Shown piece after piece: positions 10,548-21,453 of a DNA stretch of 64,000 bases (position 1 is its first letter; each line of letters begins with the position of its first letter). Location of the stretch: positions 1,736,001 through 1,800,000 of the forward strand of contig JAFEVB010000010.1 in the NCBI GenBank assembly GCA_032629725.1, written 5' to 3'. Origin of the DNA: Gremmenia infestans. Lineage: Eukaryota > Ascomycota > Leotiomycetes > Helotiales > Hamatocanthoscyphaceae. A program made the translations under genes and the position numbers. Below the pieces are notes generated by a model. It worked only from the letters and a program-made list of their open reading frames with translations, searched no databases and had not been told where the DNA came from.

Positions 10548-11507
10548 AAGCCGGAGCTGCTATGTATCTAACCGAATGGTGGTTTTGTCCATGAGATAGA
10601 GGATTGGGGTTCTATGACGTGAGATAAGATGGTGGGGAGACGTCGCTTCTCCACATTTCTTCTTATGGTGGTATCACTACATGAGAACGCGTGACCTAGG
10701 CTCACATGACTTGACATGTACTACAATATCTTCTTCGAGTACTCCATTAGCTAGACATCGACTTCTTCATCTTCTCTTCTCGAGCTAATTATAAACCGTT
10801 AATTCTACTAGACATCCATAAAAAGCGGCACTTATTCTCATTAACTTTTAATATCCCATGCCGCCTAACACATTCTAAATTGGTGCTGCCTTTTCTTTCC
10901 ACTGCGAGACTTCTTCTTTTTATAGAAAGAAACGGCCGTAAGACACTATAGGAGTTCAAGTGCTCCAAAAGACTTCAAATTAGGCTAATATATTGCCAAA
11001 GGGCTGAATGAAAGCACGTAGGTACGTCCCTATGGCACGAAGCTAGCGTAAGAAAACCACAAACAAGCCAGAGGAGATATAATAAAGGCGGTGTCCTTTT
11101 AAGGAAAGGCTCTAAAAAACACTATAGGCGTTCACAACTATGTCCCCCGCGGCCTTAAGTAAGCAACGGAGCGTCAACCATTGCTAGCTGAGTAATATAT
11201 CCAAATAGACGTAAAAGAAGGTCGCGGGGATGCTATCGCGTATAGAGGGAGGATATACATACTATGACTTTTGTAAGAGAAGGGAAAGTATAATTGCGCC
11301 CCATAAAGAAGTAGACACTAGCCAGTGCAGGCAATGATATGCCCAAAGGAAAGTAATAGCTCCTTAGCACCACCGACAAGACAGATCTGTAGTCTGTCGG
11401 ACGGACGTGGAACACGAAAACGATATTGAAAATTCATCTATTCATTACATATTATGAATCAATTCCATGATGCATGTACGGATATATAGAGAAAACAGAA
11501 TGCAAAT
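10548..11507. other. Intergenic with a diverged dispersed repeat
   Basis: No gene. The part at about 10760-10930 is recognisably related to about 50040-50200 (see repeat entries). A short local repeat, ACACTATAGG(A/C)GTTCA, occurs near 10943 and 11120. Confidence 0.5.
10760..10930 (+). repeat. Dispersed repeat, copy 1
   Basis: Shares with about 50085-50200 an ordered series of blocks: CTAGACA, GCGGCACT, TATCCCATGC, CCTA-CA-ATT and GAGACTTCTTCTTT. Spacing is nearly the same and orientation identical. Non-coding; family unknown. Confidence 0.5.
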
Positions 11508-13046
11508 CTACAATAGACCCATACCACCAACCATACCCATCAACATGACCATCACAACCGAGAAAAGATTCATATCTAGCGCTGCTACCAAAGCCCCATC
11601 ACTCTTCTTCGTGGAACTCGAACTCGAACCCGAAGCAGTAGCCGTACTCGTCACGGTCCCGCTTCCCGCAGTCGCAGTCCCCGAACTCTCAGTATCACTT
11701 GATCCTGAATTCTGGCTGCCCGCACCACTGAGACCCGGTGCAGTCCCCGCACCGGTTTTCATTAGTTTCTCTGCCGCACTAGGAATAGCAGGCAGATTAT
11801 CATTTGTGGGCGTCCAGTTCTCGTTCGCTGAGGGGCAGGTGGATGCATCAGTTGAGGTAGATGCGCCTCCGTTGCCTGTGGGGTTGGTGGCATTAGCGTA
11901 TGCGTCTTGGAGGTCCGTGAACTGGTCCGTTATGGTTACAGTGCTGCCGGAGATGGTGACGAGACCGTAGTTGTTGCCTTCTTCTGAGTACTCGTAAACA
12001 AGACCGCCGGAGAAGACGGAGGTCATTTCGGTGCTGTAGAGGGCAGAGACTTCTGAGAAGACACGCTTGTTGGTTATGCAGCCGTATTCGGACATGCTGG
12101 GGTTGTAAGCATATGTTCTGGAGGAAACTGTGGGTGGGTACTCACAAAAGAGGGATTGAGTAACCGGTATAATTTTTGATTAATGTGTCCCATCCGGAGG
12201 TGGTGAAAGAGGATGGATCACACCAGGAGTAATCGTTGATAGAATAGAAGTCTGCACGTTCGTCGTCTGTCCCGCAGTTGAGATACTGGCCCAGAATTCC
12301 TTGGTTTGCATCAACGTCTGCTGCGGAGTAACCAACTGGAATGCTTCGGTAGCCGCGGCTTCCAATATATTGCTTCATGTCGCGGGTCACTGCCTTGACA
12401 TATGGAGCGCAGTTGGTATTAGTAACATTGTTGATGACTTCGTTACCCGAGAGGAAGCCAAGGGTATTGGTGTAGTTGGCGAATGCGTCGATAGTTGCAA
12501 AGACACTTTGTAGGTAGACGCTGTTGTACGATGGTCCAGGATCAGCTCTGTTGAGGGAATATTTGGGTGTATCTGTGTCGAGAATTAGGTATATTCCTGC
12601 TGCCTCCAGGGCATTCATGCAGGTGTCGTGGTTAGCAGTATTATCCACGGCGTAGACCCGAATAGCGTTGATTCCAAGCTTGGTGAAATATGGCACATCT
12701 CGAGTGCAGCCAGCTTCGTCCGCAATTGGATCTGCGACAGTGCCAGTACCGCCACCTAAAACAAAGTATAAGTGACTGAAGAGCGATTGGAGAACGAGAA
12801 CGAGGTTACATACCTGGTTGGTAATCCACGCCACGGATGTAGAATCGGTCGGTCCCTTGATAGAACGCTGCGTCACATGTTAATACGTATCAGCTATACA
12901 GACGACAATTACATACCATTCCCGGTGACAGTGATAGGAGTCAACGTGGAGGAAGCTCGAGGAGCCAAAACTGGGGTACCAGCCGCAGCGACTCCCGCAG
13001 CTGAAAAGGTCGCAGCCACGAGGGCCAAATTATTAATGGTCTTCAT
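11508..13046 (-). CDS. GPI-anchored 1,3-beta-glucanosyltransferase (GH72, Gel/Gas family)
   Basis: Extracellular, membrane-anchored enzyme that cuts and re-joins beta-1,3-glucan chains in the cell wall. Model: exons 13046-12917, 12867-12814, 12755-12146 and 12096-11508 on the minus strand, 1383 nt, 460 aa; introns of 49, 58 and 49 bp. The start is MKTINNLALVAATF, a signal peptide ending near AAAGTP; an upstream in-frame Met would spoil it. GH72 marks seen: FYIRGVDYQPG, the acid/base Glu in SGNEV (about residue 166) and the nucleophile Glu in SEYGC (about residue 268). A Ser/Thr-rich stretch and a hydrophobic end (FSVVMVMLMGMVGG) predict a GPI anchor. There is no clear C-terminal X8/CBM43 Cys module, which puts it in the Gel1-like subgroup. 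Confidence 0.93.
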
Positions 13047-14358
13047 ATTGAATTTTCGGCTATGACGGATGAATTGTTTACGGAAAAAGCAGAAAGAGGG
13101 TAAGTAAAGCAAGAATACAAAGTGTTCACACAATCAATCGATTGTTGAAAGAGAAAAGAGCACGATGTAACGAGTGTTGGAGATGCAAAAGAACTCTTAA
13201 CTGGTGTTGAGATGAAGTGAGAGTGAGGAAGGGGAGGAAGAGAACAGGAGACAAGCCTTCAAGGTAGTGGAAAATAAGCTTCCCGAGAGTCCCAAACAGT
13301 TACGCGTCACAGAGTGGCGATCCGCTGAAATGTGGAGAGACTACGGCACTGAGCCCGCCAAGGAAAACCAGTAGATATCACGTGATGACAATTGGGTGTT
13401 TTGGAGTAGTTTCAACGATCCAAGAATAGATGCAAACCATTCTGAGGAGTACCCGAATTTGGTAAACCAATGGGAGTATCCGGACACATATTTGCCATTG
13501 CCGAGAGCAAATAATAAGCATATTTGCAAACAGAACCGGGTTCCACAATCTGCGGCTCGGAACTCAGACCCAATGACCGTGGTCGCAGTGGATGACCGGA
13601 TCGGTCCATGAAATGTTCCACTACTGAATACGAGCCCGCCCGGTGCGCCAGTGACAAACTGTCCAAACCTTGTGAATGGAATTTCACATGAAATACACTA
13701 GAAAATCAAGAAATTGATGAATAAATATGGTAATAGAGCATGCAGATGAGCCAATTTGGAAAGACTTCGAGGGTCTAGAGACACATCAGCGCTTACTGAA
13801 GGAGCATGAACTGTGAAAGCGCTTTCCTTAGGACCAAAGCGGCTGTAGGTACTGGTACTTCCGCAAACTTAAGGAGAAACAGGACTATGTCAAACAATCA
13901 AATCCTTAAGGGCAACAGCAAACTCCCCAACAAGGACGATAGAATTTACTGAAATTCAACAACAGGCTTCGAAGTATCATGGCAAGCGATTGTCCTGGGT
14001 GTATTGCGTTGGGTCCTTCTGGGGTTCATCCTTGGTGAAGCCGGAGATCAACTCACTTGAGGCCAGACATACCCACAACCCACTCCATGTTTGCGAGAAT
14101 CGAAGAGTAGAAGAGAGAAATGGATTTGAGGTAAGATTAAGGTTGTATGATGCCAAGATGCCAAGAGTTTCTTCGATTCTGCCTTGTTGGATCACATGAT
14201 CACGGTACCACTTCTCAGACCGCGATTTGTTTACTCTTCGACCCCACGTCGGTCTACTCGTACTTGTACGGTGAAACCACTTTCTACCACGAAACTTCAA
14301 AAATAGCACATAGAACAATGTCATTATTGTTACACCAGATTCATGCCCATATTCCAGC
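13047..14358. promoter_or_regulatory. Divergent intergenic region (GH72 / HAUS6)
   Basis: About 1.3 kb between two divergent genes. Small frames on both strands show no family resemblance and are taken as chance. Presumably holds both promoters; no specific site recognised. Confidence 0.4.
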
Positions 14359-16672
14359 ATGTTCTCTGCAAACAGCAATCCCTCAGTCGCAAGGACGCGA
14401 AGCCTACGAGTTCCTCCGTCCAGCAACTTGAAACCAATACCTGCCGCTCCAGCAAGCTCCCAGTCCACTCAGGGAATCTCTAATGTCTCGCTATTCCTGA
14501 CCAATCTACAACTGCTGGACCTCGATCTGCGAAAAGACTGGCCGGATATCACGAATGAGACGTTGTCGACGAAGAAGGATGCGCAGCAGAACCAGAAGAA
14601 GCGGATACAATGTGTCGAGTGGGCTCTGTACCAGCTATTCGCTATTTGGGACCCTGAAGAAACGCGCAACGCATGTGTTTCCTTCTTCTGGTCTTCTGCA
14701 AAACTAACAATCATGCTAGAAACTCCAACCCTTCTTTCCTCCCCTCGAGCCTTTGCAGTCTCTCAACCTTCGAACCGCCCTGTTTCGAAGTCTCGATCAT
14801 GCGAAAAAGTCGGGCGTTTTGGGACGGGACACCCTATTGAGGAAGACGATGTTGGATGAGTGCAAGGGTGAAAGATTAGAAGAAGTGCTGGCAGTATTCT
14901 CGAATGTGGTTCTCAAGAAAGTACTGGTAGAGGGAGGTCTAGAACTCGAGGCAATTGCAAAGGATCTGGCCTTCGAAAATTTCTCGTATTCTGGAGAACG
15001 AACTTTGCTATCGACATTGATACTGGCACACAAAGCTTCACTCAGCAAGCATTTGCACGAGAAGGACGAAGCTAGAGTAAGATATCAAGACTTTTCGGAT
15101 CTTCTCAAATTGAACGAACGCCGCATTACACGTCGACATGAACAGCTCAAAGAAGTTTTAAAGGAACGTGCATCGTACGATCAAGTTTCACCTAAGGAAT
15201 TGGGGGTTCTACAAGACCAAGTGCACAAGAACTGGTCTGGCAATGAACAATGGCTAGGCACGGTGCTCTATGGAGATAGTAGAGTTGGCGAGGATGGACT
15301 TTTAGCTACGCGATTTGATAAAGTATGGAAGCATGTGGAGAATGGTACCATTGGTGATATCGAAAGCAAAGAAAGAGTTGGCCTTTTAGAACAGTTGGAT
15401 GCCAGAGTCAAAGGCCAGGAAAGTCGCTTAGCCAGATGGCAGGATTTCAGCAAGACTCTGTCGAAGAATGCAACGGTCTCGCCTTCCAAAAAGGAGTTAC
15501 CCACGGCTGGACCCAAAAAGATTGATCTAAATTTCAATCGACACGAGAGTCTTCAAGTTGGCCGCAGTGCTGGGGAATCTGTCAATACGACTAGGCAAGC
15601 TCCCCAATCTCTCAAATTCCCTTGAATCTTCATTATGTAATGCTAACCCTCTTTACTAGTGATTCTTTAGAGGAGTACAACCGTATTGTCGAGAACATGA
15701 AATCAGAAATAGCAGCTGTCCGCAAGCCGCGAAGCCGAGCTGGCCGCCCCCGACAAAGCTTGACACTTCAAAAGCGCACTTCATTACTTATTCCACAGCA
15801 ACAGGAGGAAGCGAATCCTGCTGATGACGAAGAATGGTCTTCTGCCTCTGCTTCTGTCAGTGAGACCGATGAGCCTTCACTTGAATTCACTAGCCTCGCT
15901 TCAAAATCAATATCCCATACTCCGCCATCAGAACCGGAAGTCGCTTTAGAAGAGCCCGTTCAATGCGAGACTCACACGTTGACTATCAGGACAAAAGAGG
16001 AAGATGGACCTCGAGAATCTACGATGCCGCCACCCAGAAAAGAACGCTCACCGTCACCGCTTCCTCCTGCTCGTACTCCTTCGCCACAGCATCCTCCCAA
16101 GGCTAGCGAATCCGATCTTGCAGATGATATATTGAATTCTATGGCTGCGGCGTCCCCATCCCCCAAGAAGACTCGCCATACACTTTCTTTAGCAGAACGT
16201 ACTCGACTTTCTATGGCTCGACCTTCGCATTCTCAGTACTCGTAAGTCTACTTTGATACCCGAGTACATAAACCTTCATAATGTAGCCAGCTAACCCACT
16301 ATTAGGTCTGATGACGATCTCGATATGGTACGCCTCTCAATCAAGCCTCGACAATCCATGGCACCAAGAACACCTGTCCTCGAGACAGACTTGCACGCAG
16401 GCTTGATCGAACGCACCCGCAAAAGTATGGCCGGCTTCGAAGCGGCACAGAAGAGGGCGCAAATGGAAAGAAGGAAAAGCGTCAAAGATGCCAAGAAGAA
16501 ACAGCGAGAGTCGACTTTCTTTCCCAAGGTGGAAGAGGAGGTTAATACTAGTGCTATTGAGTTGATCGAGGGAGATCCGGATTATGAGAGTGTGTTTAAG
16601 AGCAGACCGAAGATAGCAACTAGTCCGGCTGTCAGCCCGACCAGGTTGATGGAGGATGATAGTGAGTATTAA
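14359..16672 (+). CDS. HAUS augmin-like complex subunit 6 (N-terminal domain) protein
   Basis: Augmin subunits recruit gamma-tubulin to existing spindle microtubules for branching nucleation. Model: exons 14359-14670, 14720-15594, 15660-16241 and 16306-16672, 2136 nt, 711 aa. The N-terminal segment (SLFLTNLQLLDLDLRKDWPD; RIQCVEWALYQLFAIWDPEE; QSLNLRTALFRSLDHAKKSG; GVLGRDTLLRKTMLDECKGE) is the HAUS6 N-terminal domain. It is followed by charged helical sequence and a Ser/Pro-rich, probably disordered C-terminal half. Introns 1 (49 bp) and 2 (65 bp) both have GC donors (CAAC/GCATGT and ACTAG/GCAAGC) with TAG acceptors; intron 3 (64 bp) is GT-AG. Intron 1 is supported because splicing restores the conserved ETRN-KLQPFFPPLEP junction. 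The start is the Met closest to the conserved domain; an upstream exon cannot be excluded. Confidence 0.88.
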
Positions 16673-18247
16673 AAGTGAAGTGGAGCGGTATGAAGACTGC
16701 TAGCTGCAGGCTGCGGCAAGACTATTACTTGTTTGAAATACATAGTGACCGAATCATAATATAACATACCCAAGTATTCAACAGCTGCGTTTGTCTGTCC
16801 AACTTGCTTCTCTTGTTCCCTTTACATACATGTTCTATTTCTTATCGTCATATTAATTATTGGTATTTTCACAGCTTACTACGTAGGCACCTACTTCGGC
16901 TTCATCTTCTCGACAAAAGTCTTTACCCTCGCATGCCGAAACTGAGCACGAGGAGATGATGGGTTTGGGTGAGAAAAGAAAGAAGGGAAGAAATGCTGCG
17001 TACCCGACTGAGTCTATGCAGTGCAGTTTAAATATTCAGGCAGTAGGATGGAGCGGCGGGGGAAGGATATAAGGGAATCTGCAGGATTGGTGGGGCGGTA
17101 GGGCGGTGGGGCGGTTGTGAATGTGAAGCTTGGAGGAGGAGGAGGAGGGGGAGGTGGAGGGGGGTATTTTGGTGAAGCGCAGGACGGGGATAGGGGTACA
17201 GTATAGCGGGGGTGTAGTTTTCGAATGATGGATCGGAGAGTGGTCAAGACCTGTAATAGATAATGCCTCCCTAGATAGGTAGGTAGGTGGAGTATATACT
17301 ATAGTGTATATATATATATATAAATTGAAGTTTAGACTTCATTGAAATCGTAGGAAAGGGGGCCAAGGACGATGCCGACGTCTCTGGTTGGGCTCGGCTC
17401 GGGTATATTGCCGAATGCTAAATGCGGGATAGGGGTTCAGGGGCTCACGGGTGATTCTATATGACCAGGCCAGGTCTTTAAACAAGAATCTCTTAAAATT
17501 TGGACAACGTATATGATCTTCCAATTATGAGTTATTGAAATCTAGAGTTTATAATCATTACTGTAAATCTTAGCCTAGCTTGTCTAGCCTTAGTATATCT
17601 TACTAGAAAATGAAATCTCATATATGATATATACTCCACAAAGTCACTTTTTAGTGACTATAATATATTTCTTAAAACTCGCAATTGCAATATATTACCA
17701 AAATATCCAGCCTCTCCTAATCTATCATCAGCTAGCTATTTTGTCACTGGCCACTCTGCGACCAACTATTCCTCGCCGGCTTCCCCGCACCAAGGGCCGT
17801 TGGTGGAGTTTCGACAAGTTTGCAGATATTGAGCAAGACTAGAGTTTAATTTGCAATACGCTTGACTGTATTTAAGTAGCAATATTAGATGAGCAATGCA
17901 GGGAGAGAATCATATTTCCACTAGCATTGTAGACATGGATCAATATTTTATGATTTTTGTTCACTAGCATTAGGTTCTATCTTATAAGACTTTCATGTGC
18001 TCTTAACATTCCCTCTAACTCTTAATTTGAACCTTGGGAAGTCCGGGTTATGGCATCTTGTACATAGAATATACTACGACGACATAGTCGTGCTACTAGT
18101 AGTATAAGACTCTTATTATCTAGAAATCAAGATCACTACTTTATTATGATATGTTGACTTCAGAGATACATGAGAATAATAGTTCGAAAAGAAGAGATAA
18201 AAGTGTATATAATATTATAAGATTCGACGTTAAGGAGAGTGTTTCGC
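16673..18247. other. Gene-poor intergenic stretch
   Basis: No supportable gene. Contains a GGA-rich purine tract (about 17132-17162), a TAGGTAGG run (about 17274-17288) and a TA microsatellite near 17303-17322, then AT-rich DNA to 18247. A Pro-rich minus-strand frame at 17014-17247 is only the complement of the purine tract. Confidence 0.5.
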
Positions 18248-18911
18248 CTAACTATAGACTAATCGAGTTCTATAGGAGTTGGTCTTAAGTTGAAGGCACT
18301 CAACGTATCCTTCAGATGAATTAGTAATGCTTTGTGCATCCTGAAATATCAGGGGTAGGAACTTTACACAGCTTCCATTGCAAACTTGGTGGCATAACAA
18401 GGACCTGCACCGACAGCTCCATTCCAGCCTCCTACCGAATCTAAGTAGACTAGTATACCATCTTCTGACGAAAATGGGGTAAGATAGCACGTGTCAAGTT
18501 GATTACGCCGAACAGATTGGTATTAAAGGAAGCCAGCAAACGCCCGTGACTGTGAATTTATTGATACTAATCAGCTGCGATGAACGAGCTTGTTATTTTA
18601 TCTTAGATATCTTTCAACTCACTTAAGGTCTCGAGAAGACTAGCATTGATGTAGGCAGCATTGTTGGCCAAGACATCAACTCCACCGTATATCTTAATTG
18701 CCTCCTCGACAACTCTATCAAGCTCTGCTTATGGGGAGGTAACATCAAGCTCTAGAACTGCCGTGCCAGCTTGCTTCAATCCGGATAAGCGCTCGAGGCC
18801 GCCGCGGGCAGTAGTAGCAATGACACGGTCACCTGGTCCCAAGGCGATCTCTGTTAGAAGAGCGCCAAAGCCCGATGTGCAACCTGTTATCAGACAAGTG
18901 AGCTGTGGCAT
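18248..18911 (-). pseudogene. SDR-family oxidoreductase pseudogene
   Basis: Read from 18911 downwards, the sequence opens MPQLTCLITGCTSGFGALLT, the Rossmann motif of a classical SDR (TGxxxGxG form), and runs to ELDVTSP. There an in-frame TAA stands where the frame then continues as AELDRVVEEAIKIYGGVDVL and ANNAA (the NNAG motif). Further on, in shifted frames, come TNLFGVINLTRAILPHFRQK, then LDSVGGWNGAVGAGP and YATKFAMEAV (the catalytic Tyr/Lys motif) and finally ECLQLKTNSYRTRL. The gene order of an SDR is thus preserved, but with at least two in-frame stops and several frameshifts. It lies in AT-rich DNA. The TAA is what a C-to-T change of CAA would give, as in RIP. Confidence 0.85.
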
Positions 18912-20333
18912 TTCAGGATCTGTTGGAGTGGCGTTTGGGTTTGGGTTTAGCAGCCGAAACGGATTGATATCAGCAATACCAGATATGAGATAAACTGAGT
19001 TGTGAATGTTATATATTTACTCGATAAAGTTTACAACGGACCGTAAAAGTTAGCAAATTACTATTCTAGAGAACTGGGGAAAGCGAGATTTCGGTGGTAG
19101 TAAAACAAGAATAGCAGCGTAGCTACTCTCCTCCCCTTAATAAATGTTAAATCACGTAAAGTCTCTATAAATACGTAGAATCCTATAGAACTAAATAGCT
19201 AGAGGCCTTGCAGGCGGTCTGTGAAGGGTACTTGTTAGGTCCTTATAAGATCCTACTAAACTTTAGAAATAGTGATATTATTTGCTGTATTCCCCTATTT
19301 ACATAGTAAGGCTCAGGATCATCAATATCTACTAAAAGGGAAGGGGGGGGGAAAGTATCTGTTAGCTATGTTACATTTATGCACATAGTTTAGTAATATC
19401 ATAGAAGGCAAGACACGGTAATATGCACCAATTCCGCGAAAGCACACTCCTAAATCCTCTACGCCCTACCTATACTTACTATCGCATTTTTCACAGTTGC
19501 AATTGCTTGAATACAAAGATGTCAGTTAATTAACACTTCTGCTATACCTACTTACATTGATAGCTCCGTCCGTCAGTTACCATCTCTTTCAAGTCATGAC
19601 GTTACGATCGATCCGTCCATCACCTACCAAAAATAACAATATCATATCATATCATACAGCGGATTGAGGTTCTGCTCAGCTCAACGATATTTCGTCTTTC
19701 CGTGGGTGGGAAGTACGTACGTACGTACGTGAAATCAGCACGTTTAAAAGGGAAAAGAATAAACTTTTATAAAGCAAGCAACCCCGGGACAGCCACAGCC
19801 CCAACCGTCCGAACAAGGAAAAGGAACGTCACTGTGTAGATTGACTGATGAGCTATGCTATGCTATCTTTGTTGCTTGTAGCCAGTCGGCAGCGAGACGC
19901 TAGCTACAGTAAGATCCTAGCTATCTACCTTATACTTATCATCCATTACCACTTGGCACTTGCTAGTATAGTAAATCCCACCAAACTCAAGAAAGAAACT
20001 TCGCCAGCCAGGAGGTACTGTAAAGACCATCATGTCGAATATGGATGTATGTGATAACACCATCAACTCAACTTCAAACCCTCCCGTTCCTTACAGCCGT
20101 TGTCTACCTGTACGCACGAAGGTCTCGGATTTCACAATGGTGTCACGGCTCGTTCCTAGCGTAGGGATCTCGCCTACTACTGACTCTTCAGTACAAGGGG
20201 TACACTATGCATCCATCTCAATACCCCTATGAGCTCGGTATCTGTATTCATGCACCACTATAATGATAATAAACAACACATCCTAATCTCCCTCCCTTCT
20301 AAACCTCCTCTACCCCACCCCCTTACCCACACC
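18912..20333. other. Intergenic, low complexity
   Basis: No gene recognised. Includes a G9 run near 19342, ATCATATC repeats near 19640-19660 and a GTAC tetramer run at about 19711-19730. Short frames here have no family resemblance. Confidence 0.45.
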
Positions 20334-20828
20334 CTAAAACTTCCGCAGAGCATCATTAATCATATCCCCACCAAACGTCGCGCCCGCGCCAAAAACCGCC
20401 GCATTGCCGAACCGCTTCGCCATGCTCATAGCCCACTCGCGATGTTTAGGATTCGCCGGATGGGCCGGGTGATTGGGATCCTGTGCTTCCTGGCTGATCT
20501 GCGCGGGGTCGAGTTGTTTCTGCGGGTTGTAGCGTGGGTCGATGTAGGTGGATGGGGCGCCGTTTTGCTAGGAAAGGGGAGGGGTTGTTAGATAGGATAG
20601 GTATGAAGGATGTATTGGTTTGGGAAGCAGGAAGTGCAGTGGGAAGGGAAGGGAAGGGAGCGAGGGGTGTAAGTTATGAAGTGATGCAAAAGGAGGATAA
20701 TAACATACAGGTAACTGAGCCAAGATACTCTGCATCTGAGGCGGCGACAACACATTGCTAGCTTGCAAGAACTCGAGTTCAGTGCGGATCGTGCTCAGAG
20801 AGCGATTGATTTGTGCTGGTTCCGGCAT
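20334..20828 (-). CDS. Small Lsb/Pin3-like protein lacking an SH3 domain
   Basis: Model: exons 20828-20709 and 20567-20334 on the minus strand, 354 nt, 117 aa; a 141 bp intron (GTATGT...TTCTAG) lies between codons. The N-terminal helix pair (INRSLSTIRTELEFLQ, then NVLSPPQMQSILAQLP) resembles the start of fungal Lsb1/Pin3-type proteins. The C-terminal Gly-rich segment FGNAAVFGAGATFGGD resembles the tail of the same family, but the SH3 domain that normally lies between them is absent. Start MPEPAQINRS is preferred over an upstream in-frame Met at 20969, whose 47 extra residues are biased repeats of Glu/Ile and Leu/Lys encoded by a TTTCAA repeat. Family link is from memory; function unknown. Confidence 0.65.
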
Positions 20829-21453
20829 TTTGACTCTTTCTCTCTCTCTCCTATCAGTTTGCGCTTTCAATTTCAATTTCAAATCCTGTTCCTGCTCTAA
20901 GTCGAGTATCTTTGCGCTTTCAATTTCAATTTCAATCTCAACTCCTATTCCTGTCCCTTGCTGCTCCAAGTCGAATCCTCCTAGTCTGATTCCTTCTAGT
21001 TCGTAGTCTTCGTTCGCAGGTCAGTTGGAGATACGGTAATCAATCCTACGAGGACGTGAGTTGAGAGTTCAAGGCGGATAGATAGATAGATAGACGTGGT
21101 GGAAGTGGAAATGGAAATGGAAGTGGAGGCTGGAGTTCCCCACCGACGTCATCAATTCAGCCAGTCAACCCAAGCATGCAAGCCAAGCGTCTTGCATTCT
21201 TACAGCACAGCGCTTGCTATAGAAAAACTACCATTACTATCAGCTGCTGACTGAGATGGCAATGTCAACAAGGTCACGAGGATGAACTATATAATCGTTC
21301 CGATACTCACTCATATATAGATATAAACATGTCCGCGTATTATACATTCCCATCCCTTCATCCATACGTAGACCCGTCGCCAGGTATCCTATATTACACC
21401 CCCAGTAAAATCATATCATGCTTGGAAACCAAAAACCTGGAAAATCATCCTTC
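20829..21453. other. Intergenic with simple repeats
   Basis: Contains TTTCAA-type hexamers (about 20867-20935), a GATA run near 21080-21093 and GGAAAT hexamers near 21108-21125, the complement of the unit found in the kinase gene. No gene. Confidence 0.45.

Noticed and set aside
11467..11970. 167-aa plus-strand frame rich in Pro, Val and Ala
   Set aside because: It is the exact antisense of the Ser/Thr-rich tail of the GH72 gene, whose family identity is certain.
13977..14468. 163-aa minus-strand frame upstream of and across the HAUS6 start
   Set aside because: No family resemblance and it overlaps the conserved first exon of HAUS6 in antisense.
17014..17247. Pro-rich minus-strand frame
   Set aside because: The proline run is only the complement of a GGA-rich purine tract; the rest lacks protein-like features.
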